Shown here: positions 25,165 through 32,996 of the stretch, in pieces
How positions within the stretch are numbered: position 1 is the stretch's first letter
How the letters are laid out: each line of letters starts with the position of its first letter
Source: Clostridiales bacterium
GTDB lineage: Bacteria; Bacillota; Clostridia; Christensenellales; Aristaeellaceae
Direction: 5' to 3'
NCBI GenBank assembly: GCA_015056415.1
Contig: SVGJ01000018.1
Location: 1 to 40,403 of the forward strand
DNA length: 40,403 nucleotides
Translations under genes and position numbers: made by a program
The notes under the pieces: model-generated
The model's input: only the letters and a program-made list of their open reading frames with translations
What the model was told of the DNA's origin: nothing
The model's database searches: none

Positions 25165-26427
25165 TCACTCGAAGCTTTCGCGGGCGATGTTGGCGCCCAG
25201 GGCGCGGAGCTTGATCTCGATCTGCTCGTAGCCACGGTCGATGTAGCCGGGCTCGTAGATCTCGGTGACGCCCTTGGCCATCAGACCGGCTACCACAAGG
25301 GCCGCTCCGGCGCGAAGGTCGGTACAGGTGACGGGCGCGCCATAGAGCTGGGGCACGCCCTCAATGATGGCCATGCGGCCCGCCACACGGACACGGGCGC
25401 CCATGCGGGAGATCTCGTCCAGGTGCTTCAGACGCTGCTCGAAGATGGTCTCCTGCACGATGCTGGTGCCACGGGCGGTGGTTAGCAAGGCGCTCATGGG
25501 CTGCTGCAGGTCGGTGGGGAAGCCGGGATAGACCTGCGTCTTGAAATTCACGGCACGGTGAGCGCCCAGCGTGCGGACGCGGATGGCATCGTCGCTGTCG
25601 GAGACCTTGACGCCCATCTCCAGCAGCTTGGCGGTGAGCGCCTCCATATGCTGGGGAATGCAGCCGTGGATCACCACGTCGCCGCGGGTGGCGGCGGCGG
25701 CGATCATCAGCGTGCCGGTTTCGATCTGGTCGGGGATCACGGCATAGGTGCTGCCATGGAGGTACTGCGTGCCGCGGATGCGGATCACATCGGTACCGGC
25801 GCCCTTGACCCGGGCGCCCATGCTGTTGAGGAAGTTGGCCAGGTCAACGATATGGGGCTCCTTGGCGGCATTGTAGAGGATGGTGGTCCCCTTGGCCTTG
25901 GCGGCGGCCAGCATCACATTGATGGTACCGCCAACGGTAGCCACGTCGAAAAACACGTCGCTGCCGATAAGCTCCTTGGCCATGGCGGTGATCCGGCCGC
26001 CGTGAGTCTCTGTTTCCACGCCCAGGGCATTGAAGCCCTTCAGGTGCTGGTCGATGGGACGGGAGCCGATCTCGCACCCGCCGGGGAAATAGACCTCCGC
26101 GTGGCCGCAGCGGCCCAGCAGCGCGCCCAGCAGATAATAGCTGGCACGGAGACGCTGAGAATCGCGGTAGCCGATCTGGAACCCCTCCACAGGCCGGGGG
26201 TCGATGGTCATGAATTCACCGGGGACGTATGTAACCTTTGCGCCCAGGGCGCGAAGAATATCCACCAGCGCGCGCACATCCTCGATATCGGGGAGGTTCT
26301 CGATGGTACAGGGCTCGTCGCACAGAAGCACCGCGGGGATCACTGCCACCGCCGTGTTCTTGCCGCCGCTGACGCGTACCTCGCCCTCCAGGGGATTGCC
26401 GCCGGTAATCAGCATTCGTTCTTTCAT
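25165..26427 (-). CDS. murA: UDP-N-acetylglucosamine 1-carboxyvinyltransferase
   Basis: Transfers enolpyruvate from PEP to UDP-GlcNAc, the first committed step of peptidoglycan synthesis. 420 aa, normal length, with KN in GGKNTAVAVIPA (23-24), the GYRDSQRLRASYYLLG loop region and the active-site Cys118 in FPGGCEIGSRP, so it is predicted to be fosfomycin-sensitive. ATG 26427 begins the conserved MKERMLITGGNPLEGEV; GGAG lies 9 nt upstream. An earlier perfect AGGAGGTGA (26454-26462) overlaps an in-frame GTG that would add ten residues; this is less likely. The J-domain gene follows in the same direction after repeat copy C. Confidence 0.95.
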   Translation of the reverse strand: MKERMLITGGNPLEGEVRVSGGKNTAVAVIPAVLLCDEPCTIENLPDIEDVRALVDILRALGAKVTYVPGEFMTIDPRPVEGFQIGYRDSQRLRASYYLLGALLGRCGHAEVYFPGGCEIGSRPIDQHLKGFNALGVETETHGGRITAMAKELIGSDVFFDVATVGGTINVMLAAAKAKGTTILYNAAKEPHIVDLANFLNSMGARVKGAGTDVIRIRGTQYLHGSTYAVIPDQIETGTLMIAAAATRGDVVIHGCIPQHMEALTAKLLEMGVKVSDSDDAIRVRTLGAHRAVNFKTQVYPGFPTDLQQPMSALLTTARGTSIVQETIFEQRLKHLDEISRMGARVRVAGRMAIIEGVPQLYGAPVTCTDLRAGAALVVAGLMAKGVTEIYEPGYIDRGYEQIEIKLRALGANIARESFE

Positions 26428-26487
26428 GGGTTTAGGCTCCGGCTGGGCCGGATTCACCTCCTGCACCACGTTACTATAATTACAACT

Positions 26488-26516
26488 ATTATACACGCTT
26501 TGCGTCTGTTGCGCAA
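26488..26516 (-). promoter_or_regulatory. Promoter of murA
   Basis: On the minus strand TTGCGC (26516-26511), 17-bp spacer, TATAAT (26493-26488). Confidence 0.78.
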
Positions 26517-26623
26517 GTACGGAGCGCCTTCGCGTCCGCACACATAAACAGTATACCATGTTTGACCGGGAAGAGCAATGCCGGATATGCGATTGCTTCC
26601 CTTGCGGGAGAAGGAAAAAAATC

Positions 26624-26652
26624 TTGCAAAAAAAGAATGGCTGCGCTATACT
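26624..26652 (+). promoter_or_regulatory. Promoter of the LacI-type regulator
   Basis: TTGCAA (26624-26629), 17-bp spacer, TATACT (26647-26652), divergent from murA. Confidence 0.72.
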
Positions 26653-26656
26653 GGAT

Positions 26657-26670
26657 GCGAAAACGGTTTA
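26657..26670 (+). promoter_or_regulatory. Possible LacI-family operator
   Basis: GCGAAAACGGTTTA is an imperfect palindrome centred on CG, the hallmark of LacI-family operators. It covers the expected transcription start, so the regulator may repress itself. Confidence 0.4.
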
Positions 26671-26696
26671 GGAGAGCGAAAGAAGGGGGCCGGGAT

Positions 26697-27713
26697 ATGG
26701 CGGTAACGATCAAGGACGTATCGGCAAAGTGTGGGCTTTCCATTTCCACGGTGAGCAAGGCCTTCAACAATTACAGCGATATTTCCGCCGCAACGCGGGA
26801 ACTGGTGCAGCGCACGGCCCGGGAGATCGGCTATTATCCCAATGCCATCGCCCGCACCCTGAAGACGAACCGCTCGTACAACCTGGGCGTTCTGTATTCG
26901 GACGACGGCCAGAACGGTTTGACCCACAGCTTTTTCGCCCAGGTGCTGGACGCCTTCAAGACCGAGTGCGAAAAGCATGGGTACGATATCACCTTCATCA
27001 ATCACAACGTGGGCTGGACGGGTATGACCTACCTGGAGCACTGTCGCTACCGCAATGTGGACGGCGTATGCATGGTCTGCGCGGATTTTTACTCCACCGA
27101 GGTGGCGGAGCTGGCCACCAGCGACATCCCCTGTGTGACCATCGACCACGCCTTCAACAACCGCAGCTGCGTGATGAGCGAAAACCTGCAGGGCGTGCAG
27201 CAGCTGGTCAGATTCGCCTATGAGAAGGGCCACCGCAAGATCGCCTTTGTGCACGGGCAGCGCTCCTCGGTGACGGAGAACCGCATCACCGGGTATTACC
27301 GCGCCCTGAATGAGCTGGGCATCGAGCCCCGGACGGACTATCTGGTGGACGCCCTTTACGATAGCCCCTCCGCCGGTCATCAGGCCATGATGCAGCTGAT
27401 GCGCCTGGCTGATCCGCCCACCTGCGTGCTTATGTCGGACGATCATTCGGCACTGGGGGCTATGGAGGCGGCGAATGAGATGCGCCTGCGTGTGCCGGAG
27501 GATGTGTCCATCGCCGGGTACGATGGCATCCGTCTGGGGCAGATGCTGCGGCCCCGGCTCACCACCGTGAAGCAGGACACCAAGCGCATGGGAATGCAGG
27601 CGGCCAGATATCTGATCGATCGGATCGAGAATCCACGCACCGCCGTGAGCGAGGTGGGGAGCATTCCCGTGAAGCTGATGCCCGGCGAGAGTATCGGCCC
27701 GGTCAAGGTGTGA
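26697..27713 (+). CDS. LacI-family transcriptional regulator
   Basis: A 338-aa repressor-type regulator. It has the N-terminal helix-turn-helix TIKDVSAKCGLSISTVSKAFNNYSDIS (residues 4-30) with the hinge helix AIARTLKTNRS, then a periplasmic-binding-protein-like sugar-sensing domain (GVLYSDD, GYDGIRLGQMLRPRLTTVKQD). The start at 26697 begins the HTH exactly; the open frame extends 45 codons upstream through the promoter without homology. The neighbour GH42 beta-galactosidase, convergent with it, is the likely target, and galactosides or a related sugar the likely signal. Confidence 0.9.
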   Translation: MAVTIKDVSAKCGLSISTVSKAFNNYSDISAATRELVQRTAREIGYYPNAIARTLKTNRSYNLGVLYSDDGQNGLTHSFFAQVLDAFKTECEKHGYDITFINHNVGWTGMTYLEHCRYRNVDGVCMVCADFYSTEVAELATSDIPCVTIDHAFNNRSCVMSENLQGVQQLVRFAYEKGHRKIAFVHGQRSSVTENRITGYYRALNELGIEPRTDYLVDALYDSPSAGHQAMMQLMRLADPPTCVLMSDDHSALGAMEAANEMRLRVPEDVSIAGYDGIRLGQMLRPRLTTVKQDTKRMGMQAARYLIDRIENPRTAVSEVGSIPVKLMPGESIGPVKV

Positions 27714-27742
27714 GGGAGCGCTGAGAGAAAGATGGCAAGTGG

Positions 27743-27862
27743 GTGCCCTTTATCGTGCTGAACGGGCTGGTCACGCTGCTGAAGGTGGCTGTTATGGCGG
27801 GCGCTGTCTGGCTTATCAAATGGGTCGCTCAAAAGATCAAGCAAAAGAAAGAACCAAGGTGA
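27743..27862 (+). CDS. Possible 39-residue membrane peptide
   Basis: A short GTG-started frame, VPFIVLNGLVTLLKVAVMAG then AVWLIKWVAQ, ending KIKQKKEPR: a single hydrophobic helix followed by a strongly basic tail, the layout of small membrane proteins. Its stop TGA is placed in the stem of the following terminator, as in the DUF3267-like gene. Against it: no clear ribosome site precedes the GTG, and an in-frame stop lies eight codons upstream. It could be a remnant of a longer gene. Confidence 0.35.
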   Translation: MPFIVLNGLVTLLKVAVMAGAVWLIKWVAQKIKQKKEPR

Positions 27863-27886
27863 TTTATCGCACCTTGGTTCTTTATT
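27848..27886. terminator. Bidirectional terminator between the regulator and the beta-galactosidase
   Basis: A 14-bp perfect stem AAAGAACCAAGGTG/CACCTTGGTTCTTT (27848-27861 with 27870-27883) with an 8-nt loop, with T-rich sequence on each strand, between convergent genes. Confidence 0.9.
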
Positions 27887-27895
27887 TCGTTGCGG

Positions 27896-29905
27896 TTACT
27901 TCTTCAGCACCATCACGCCGTTGACAGGCATGGTTACGTGCTGCAAGGTTTCGCCGGTGAGCAGGTCGGTGTAGGCCTGGCTCAGGGAGAAAAGCTGCTC
28001 CTTGCCGGAGTAGTTCTGCAGGAATACCGCGCCGCCGCGCTCGGTGGGGATCACGCCGTCGGGCAGATCATCCGGCAGGGCACGGGTCAGGCCAAGCTCA
28101 GTGGCGATATCGCCGTAGATGGCGTCCAGGCCGGCCTGCTCCAGCTTGGCGGAGAGATAGTAAGCGGTACCCTGACCGAAACGGTTGCGGGAGAGACAAG
28201 GCATGCCGGCGTAGAAGTCGCTTTCAAACGTGCCCAGGGCTTCTGCGCCGTGGCTTTCAGGGATCTCACACAGCTCGCGGATGGCGAAGCGGCGGCCGTC
28301 CTTCATGACCAGGGCGTTCTGGTCGTGGGGGTAGAGGGCGTCCAGCTCGGCGCCGCGCACGCCCATCACGTCGATGAGACCGTGGGGCGTGCCGCCCAGA
28401 TACGCCAGGTCATATTCGTCCACCCAGCCGGAGAAGTAGGTCATCAGCAGGGTGCCGCCCTGCTCCACATAGGCGCGGAGCTTCTCCTCGATACCGTTTC
28501 GGAACATGAACAGCATGGGCGCCACCACCAGCTTGTAGCCGGTGAGGTCGGTGCAGGTGCGCATATCCCGCAGGTCGATATTGTACCCCTGCTGCCACAG
28601 GCTGCGGTAATGCATATTTACGGTATCGAAGTAGCGCATATTCCTGGCATGGCCGGTCTGGGCGTAATCGATGGCCCAGCGGTTCTGGGTGTCATAGATG
28701 ATGCAGACCTGGGCCTTCTGTTTGGGCGCGTCGTAGAGGGGCGCCAGCGCCTCCAGCGCCTGACCCACCTGGGTCACGTCCCTGAAGACGCGATGGTTCT
28801 CGCTTCCGTCGTGATCCACCACCGCGCCGTGGAACATTTCCGCCGCGCCGCGGCCCTTGCGCCACTGGAAGTACATCACGCTCTGGCTGCCGTGGGCCAG
28901 CGCCTGCAGGGAAGCGAGCAGGTGCATGCCGGGGCGCTTGAGCTTGTTGATGGGCTTCCAGTTCACCTGGGAGGGGGTGGACTCCATCAGCAGGAATGGC
29001 TGATCCTTGAAGGAACGCATCAGGTCGTGATTCATGGCGAATTCGGCGGCGCGCTGCACATCGTTGCCGCTGTGCCATTCGGGGTAGCTGTCCCAGGAGA
29101 CCACGTCGATGGCCTCGGAAAGGTCGAAGTAGTCATAATCCCAGAAGCGCTCCATCAGGTTGGCGGTGCAAAGCAACTCCGGGTTCACGGCCTTCACGGC
29201 GTCACGCTCGTTTTCGATGAAGGTCTTGCACTGCCAGGTGGCGAAGCGGCGCCAGTCCACCCACATGGAGGTGTTGCTCACTTCACCCATGGGGCCGGGA
29301 GCCTCCACCTGGGACCAATCGGTGTACCGCTGGCTCCAGAAGCTGGTCCACCAGCATTTGTTGAGGTTTTCCAGAGTGCCGTATTTCTCCTTGAGCCATT
29401 CGCGCCACTTCTCCTGGCACAGGGGGCAGCGGCAGTCGCCGGAGTACTCGTTGCTCAGGTGCCACAGGATCACCGCGGGGTGGCTGGCATAGCGCTGGGC
29501 CAGGGCGGTATTGATGGCGCGCACCTTCCGGCGGTACACGGGGGAAGTAAGGCAGTGATTGTGCCGCTCGCCAAAGTGCATGCGCTGCAGGCGGTCGTTG
29601 ACGCGCAGGACCTCGGGGTACTTCTGGGCCATCCACGCGGGGCGCGCGCCGGAGGGTGTTGCCAGGATGATGTGGATGCCGCCCTTCCACAGCCGGTCGA
29701 TGACCTCGTCCAGCCAGGTGAAGTCATATACGCCATCCTCGGGCTCCAGCCGTGCCCAGGAGAAAATGCCGATGGACACGCAGTTCACATGGGACTTGTG
29801 CATCAGTTCCACATCGCGGTCGAGGATGTCGGGGCGATCCAGCCACTGGTCGGGGTTATAATCGCCGCCGTGGAGGAAATGGGGAAAGCGAGGCGTAAAG
29901 CTCAT
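27896..29905 (-). CDS. GH42 beta-galactosidase
   Basis: A 669-aa glycoside hydrolase of family 42, cytosolic (no signal peptide), hydrolysing terminal beta-galactosides. The catalytic barrel starts at residue 10 (GGDYNPDQW). Acid/base Glu153 is in HLSNEYSG and nucleophile Glu308 in FLLMESTPSQVNW. The four cysteines C118, C158, C160 and C163 fit the structural zinc site of this family. A trimerisation domain (about 395-605) and a small C-terminal beta domain follow. GAAGGAGAT precedes the start at 7 nt. A promoter is visible upstream, and the LacI-type gene at 26697 is its probable regulator. Confidence 0.95.
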   Translation of the reverse strand: MSFTPRFPHFLHGGDYNPDQWLDRPDILDRDVELMHKSHVNCVSIGIFSWARLEPEDGVYDFTWLDEVIDRLWKGGIHIILATPSGARPAWMAQKYPEVLRVNDRLQRMHFGERHNHCLTSPVYRRKVRAINTALAQRYASHPAVILWHLSNEYSGDCRCPLCQEKWREWLKEKYGTLENLNKCWWTSFWSQRYTDWSQVEAPGPMGEVSNTSMWVDWRRFATWQCKTFIENERDAVKAVNPELLCTANLMERFWDYDYFDLSEAIDVVSWDSYPEWHSGNDVQRAAEFAMNHDLMRSFKDQPFLLMESTPSQVNWKPINKLKRPGMHLLASLQALAHGSQSVMYFQWRKGRGAAEMFHGAVVDHDGSENHRVFRDVTQVGQALEALAPLYDAPKQKAQVCIIYDTQNRWAIDYAQTGHARNMRYFDTVNMHYRSLWQQGYNIDLRDMRTCTDLTGYKLVVAPMLFMFRNGIEEKLRAYVEQGGTLLMTYFSGWVDEYDLAYLGGTPHGLIDVMGVRGAELDALYPHDQNALVMKDGRRFAIRELCEIPESHGAEALGTFESDFYAGMPCLSRNRFGQGTAYYLSAKLEQAGLDAIYGDIATELGLTRALPDDLPDGVIPTERGGAVFLQNYSGKEQLFSLSQAYTDLLTGETLQHVTMPVNGVMVLKK

Positions 29906-29934
29906 ATAAAAATCTCCTTCAGGTTGGTGCTTTT

Positions 29935-29963
29935 ATTTCACCACAATCATGACAGTTTGTAAA
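29935..29963 (-). promoter_or_regulatory. Promoter of the beta-galactosidase
   Basis: On the minus strand TTTACA (29963-29958), 17-bp spacer, TGAAAT (29940-29935). The -10 is weak, compatible with a regulated promoter. Confidence 0.5.
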
Positions 29964-30003
29964 GGGTTTCTTTGCTGCGATTGCTCTTGTAATGTGTTTT
30001 TCC

Positions 30004-30032
30004 TTTACAAGACGGGCAATGGAAGGTATAAT
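30004..30032 (+). promoter_or_regulatory. Promoter of the pantothenate operon
   Basis: TTTACA (30004-30009), 17-bp spacer and perfect TATAAT (30027-30032). Confidence 0.8.
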
Positions 30033-30038
30033 AAAAAG

Positions 30039-30147
30039 AACCACGGTTTGCCATCGCCGGCAGCGACACGCGCCGGACGAAAGGCGGCGGCCGGGGTAAT
30101 ACAATAACGTAGGGCATCCCACAGGGAGCCTGAACGGAGGTAATCGT
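30039..30147 (+). other. GC-rich leader of the ECF S-component gene
   Basis: About 105 nt between the expected transcript start and the ATG, without an ORF. It contains several complementary GC-rich segments (GCCGGC, CGCGCCGG, GGCGGCGGCCGGGG) that can form alternative stems, and ends with GGAGG. No known riboswitch consensus could be matched with confidence. Vitamin-uptake genes of this type are often riboswitch-controlled. Confidence 0.35.
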
Positions 30148-30747
30148 ATGAAGAACATGCAACTGAAAAAACTGGTGCTGCTGGCTTTGTTTGTGGCTGT
30201 CGAGCTGCTCTTCCGGGCGCTGGGCCTGGGAAAGGTGCCGGTGGGGCCGCTGAATATGTCTTTCCTGACGGTGCCCATCGCGGTGGGAGCGATGCTCCTC
30301 GGCCCGATGGAGGGCATGGCCCTGGGCGCGGTCTTTGGTCTGTGCAGTCTGTGGGACGCTGTTAATGGCTCCGGCGGTCTGACCAGCATTTTCTTCCACA
30401 ATGTCAGCGCCGTGCATACGGTGATCCTCTGCGTGGTGACCCGCGCGCTGATGGGCTTCCTGACCGGCGTGATCTTCAAGGCCCTGCGCAAGGTCGACAA
30501 GACGCGTACGCTGTGCTATTTCGGCGGCGCGCTGGCCGCACCCCTGCTGAACACGGTGCTGTTCATGGGCTATATGATGCTGGCCTTCTATCACTCGGAG
30601 GCGATCCAGGAAAAGGTCGCGACCTTTGGCACGACCAACGCGCTGATGCTGATCGTGCTGATGGTGGGCGTGCAGGGACTGATCGAAATGGTGGTGTGCA
30701 CCATTACGGCCGGAACGGTTTCCAAGACCGTATCAAAGGCGATCTAA
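30148..30747 (+). CDS. ECF transporter S component, probably for pantothenate
   Basis: A 199-aa membrane protein with about six hydrophobic segments. It shows the S-component pattern: basic start, LALFVAVELLFRALGLGKVPVGPLNMSFLTVPIAVGAMLLGPMEGMALGAVFGL, and LFMGYMMLAFY in the later part. It should bind the vitamin and pair with a shared EcfAA'T module encoded elsewhere. Pantothenate is inferred from the next gene, coaX, which starts 13 nt downstream and phosphorylates pantothenate. The start has GGAGG 7 nt upstream. Confidence 0.87.
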   Translation: MKNMQLKKLVLLALFVAVELLFRALGLGKVPVGPLNMSFLTVPIAVGAMLLGPMEGMALGAVFGLCSLWDAVNGSGGLTSIFFHNVSAVHTVILCVVTRALMGFLTGVIFKALRKVDKTRTLCYFGGALAAPLLNTVLFMGYMMLAFYHSEAIQEKVATFGTTNALMLIVLMVGVQGLIEMVVCTITAGTVSKTVSKAI

Positions 30748-30760
30748 AAGGAGTAAAGCA

Positions 30761-31534
30761 ATGATTCTCACCCTGGATATCGGCAACACGAACATCAAAA
30801 CGGCCCTGTTCGAAGGGCCGGAAATGGTGCAGTACTGGCGGCTTTCCACCGATATCACCTGCACCTCGGACGAGTATGGCGTCAAGCTGCTGACGCTCTT
30901 TAACCACGCCGGCCTTTCCACCAGTGTGGTGGAAGGCATCATCATCTCCAGCGTGGTGCCGACCATCAATTTCACCATCGACCATATGTGCCAGAATTAC
31001 TTCCACATGACGCCCATGTTTGTGGCGCCGGGGGTGAAGACGGGCATCAACATCAAGTATGAGAATCCCAGGGAGCTGGGCAGCGACCGCATCGCCAACG
31101 CGGTGGCCGCCTACGAGGAATATGGCGCGCCCTGTATTTTCATCGATTTCGGCACAGCCACCACCTTTGGCGTGGTGGGCGAGGGCGGCTCCTTCCTGGG
31201 CGGCTGCATCTGCCCGGGCATCAAGCTTTCCTCCGAGGCGCTGGTGAACAACACCGCCAAGCTGCCCCGCTTTGAATTGACCCGTCCGGAGCACGTCATC
31301 GGCCGCACCACGCTGACCAACCTGCAGAGCGGTATGTTCTACGGGTATGTGGGCCTGGTGCGGAACATCGTGCGCAAGATCAAGCAGGAGCTGGGCTGCG
31401 AGGCTACCGTGGTGGCCACCGGCGGCATGGCCGTGATGATCGCCGAGGAGAGCAACGCCATCGACAAGCTGGATGGCCTGCTGACCCTTAAGGGCCTGCG
31501 GCTCATCTACGAGCGTAACAAAGAACAGAAGTAA
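30761..31534 (+). CDS. coaX: Type III pantothenate kinase
   Basis: A 257-aa ASKHA-fold kinase that phosphorylates pantothenate in the first step of coenzyme A synthesis. Typical motifs: DIGNTNIK (6-13), GSDRIANAVAAY, the phosphate loop IDFGTATTF and GGCICPGI. AGGAG sits before the ATG. Unlike type I/II kinases this form is not inhibited by CoA. It lies between an ECF S component and hom with only short gaps, so all three may be one transcript. Confidence 0.96.
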   Translation: MILTLDIGNTNIKTALFEGPEMVQYWRLSTDITCTSDEYGVKLLTLFNHAGLSTSVVEGIIISSVVPTINFTIDHMCQNYFHMTPMFVAPGVKTGINIKYENPRELGSDRIANAVAAYEEYGAPCIFIDFGTATTFGVVGEGGSFLGGCICPGIKLSSEALVNNTAKLPRFELTRPEHVIGRTTLTNLQSGMFYGYVGLVRNIVRKIKQELGCEATVVATGGMAVMIAEESNAIDKLDGLLTLKGLRLIYERNKEQK

Positions 31535-31547
31535 GGATGTGCCACCA

Positions 31548-32825
31548 ATGAAAGAGATCGTGATCGGATTCCTGGGCTGCGGCAATGTGGGCGGCGGCGT
31601 ATGGGAGCTTTTGCAGGGCTTCGCCCCTGAGATCGCCCACCGCGACCATGTGAAGATCCGTGTGAAGAAGGTCCTCGTGCGGGACGTGAAAAAGGCCCGC
31701 AGCTGCTCGGTGCCCGCGGAGATCCTCACCGATAACCCCAACGATGTGCTCTTCGACCCGGAAATCACCCTGGTGGCTGAATTCATGGGCGGCGAGCAGC
31801 CTGCCACGGAATATATGCTCACCGCGCTGAAAAACCGCAAGACCGTCGTCACCGCCAACAAGGTGGCCGTGGCCCTGAACTGGCATCGCCTGCAGGAGGC
31901 GGCCCAGCAGAGCCATGTGGGCCTGTATTACGAGGCCAGCGTCTGTGGCGCGATCCCGATCATCTCCACGCTGATGACGCCCCTGCAGGCCAACCGCATC
32001 AAGCGGCTGATGGGTATTATCAACGGTACGACGAACTATATCCTCAGCCGTATGTACGCCAATGGCGAGGATTATCAGCTGGTGCTGCAGGACGCCCAGA
32101 AGCTGGGCCTGGCCGAGCCTAACCCCGCCAGCGATGTGGAGGGCATGGACGCTGCCTATAAGCTTTCCATCATGGCCAGCCTGGCTTTCCACGCCCGAGT
32201 GCCCTACAAGAAGGTCTACCGCGAGGGCATCACGGAGATCACCGCCATGGACATCGCCTGCGGTAAGGAGATGGGCTATGTGCTCAAGCTCCTGGCCATT
32301 GCCAAGCGTGAGGACAACACCATCGAGGTCCGCGTGCACCCCACCTTCCTGCCGGCAGAGCATCCCCTGAGCCAGGTGGATGGCAGCTTCAACGCGGTGT
32401 ATCTCCATGGTCATGCCTGCAAGGAAATGATGCTCCAGGGCCGGGGCGCGGGCGATATGCCCACAGCCAGCGCGGTGGTGGGCGATATTCTCCATGCCGT
32501 GACGGTGGACGTGCATGTGCATCCCACCTTTGCCAACCGGGCCGAGCCTGACGCTACCCTGACCTTCACCGATAACTGGACGACCAAGTATTTCATCCGC
32601 CTCTCCGCCATCGACGCTCCCGGCGTGCTGGCCAGTGTGGCGGGCTGCTTCGCCAGGGAGAATGTATCCATCGCCACCATGATGCAGAAGGATGCCGTGG
32701 AGGATGGCCGCGTGCCGCTGATCTTCATCACCCACGCCACCCCCGAGCAATCCATGCTGGCGGCGCTGAAGCACCTCGATCCAGACATCTGCCGCCTGGA
32801 GAGCATGATCCGCGTAGAAGACTGA
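31548..32825 (+). CDS. hom: Homoserine dehydrogenase
   Basis: A 425-aa NAD(P)-dependent enzyme that reduces aspartate semialdehyde to homoserine for threonine and methionine synthesis. Nucleotide-binding GCGNVGGGVW (8-17), the active-site region GIINGTTNYILSRM, the DVEGMDAAYKLSIMASLAF segment and a C-terminal ACT domain (about 350-425, FIRLSAIDAPGVLASVAG) for feedback by threonine are seen. ATG 31548 is preferred over in-frame GTG 31539, as AGGA is 10 nt from the ATG but touches the GTG. Ended by a strong terminator. Confidence 0.96.
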   Translation: MKEIVIGFLGCGNVGGGVWELLQGFAPEIAHRDHVKIRVKKVLVRDVKKARSCSVPAEILTDNPNDVLFDPEITLVAEFMGGEQPATEYMLTALKNRKTVVTANKVAVALNWHRLQEAAQQSHVGLYYEASVCGAIPIISTLMTPLQANRIKRLMGIINGTTNYILSRMYANGEDYQLVLQDAQKLGLAEPNPASDVEGMDAAYKLSIMASLAFHARVPYKKVYREGITEITAMDIACGKEMGYVLKLLAIAKREDNTIEVRVHPTFLPAEHPLSQVDGSFNAVYLHGHACKEMMLQGRGAGDMPTASAVVGDILHAVTVDVHVHPTFANRAEPDATLTFTDNWTTKYFIRLSAIDAPGVLASVAGCFARENVSIATMMQKDAVEDGRVPLIFITHATPEQSMLAALKHLDPDICRLESMIRVED

Positions 32826-32833
32826 ATCATAAG

Positions 32834-32861
32834 CCGTCTGCACCACGCAGACGGTTTTTTT
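32834..32861 (+). terminator. Terminator of the panT-like/coaX/hom operon
   Basis: An 8-bp stem CCGTCTGC/GCAGACGG with an ACCAC loop, followed by seven T residues. Confidence 0.92.
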
Positions 32862-32996
32862 CAGCTGTGTTCCGGAGAATACGCCTCCGGTGAAAAACAG
32901 ACAATATTGAAGTCTTTTCTTTTCCGGTAAAATGATGTATGATGTAAACAGGGAAATCTGGCACTTTCCATTACTACCATCCGGAGGTTGTTATAG

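Noticed and set aside
27739..27924. Alternative 61-codon frame after the LacI-type gene
   Set aside because: Crosses the bidirectional terminator into the 3' end of the galactosidase; the hydrophobic 39-codon frame in the other register is the better candidate.
27890..29962. Plus-strand frame of 690 codons opposite the GH42 gene
   Set aside because: The minus-strand beta-galactosidase has all catalytic and zinc residues; the opposite frame is a shadow.
30039..30147. THF (folT-type) riboswitch
   Set aside because: A short ACGAAAGGCGGC resembles part of that consensus, but the GUUAAGUG and GGAUGUCG segments and the outer pairing are missing.
32880..32996. Promoter of pyk at TTGAAG...TAAAAT or TATGAT
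   Set aside because: Spacings of 15 or 25 nt are poor, so I cannot place the promoter with confidence although one must exist here after the hom terminator.
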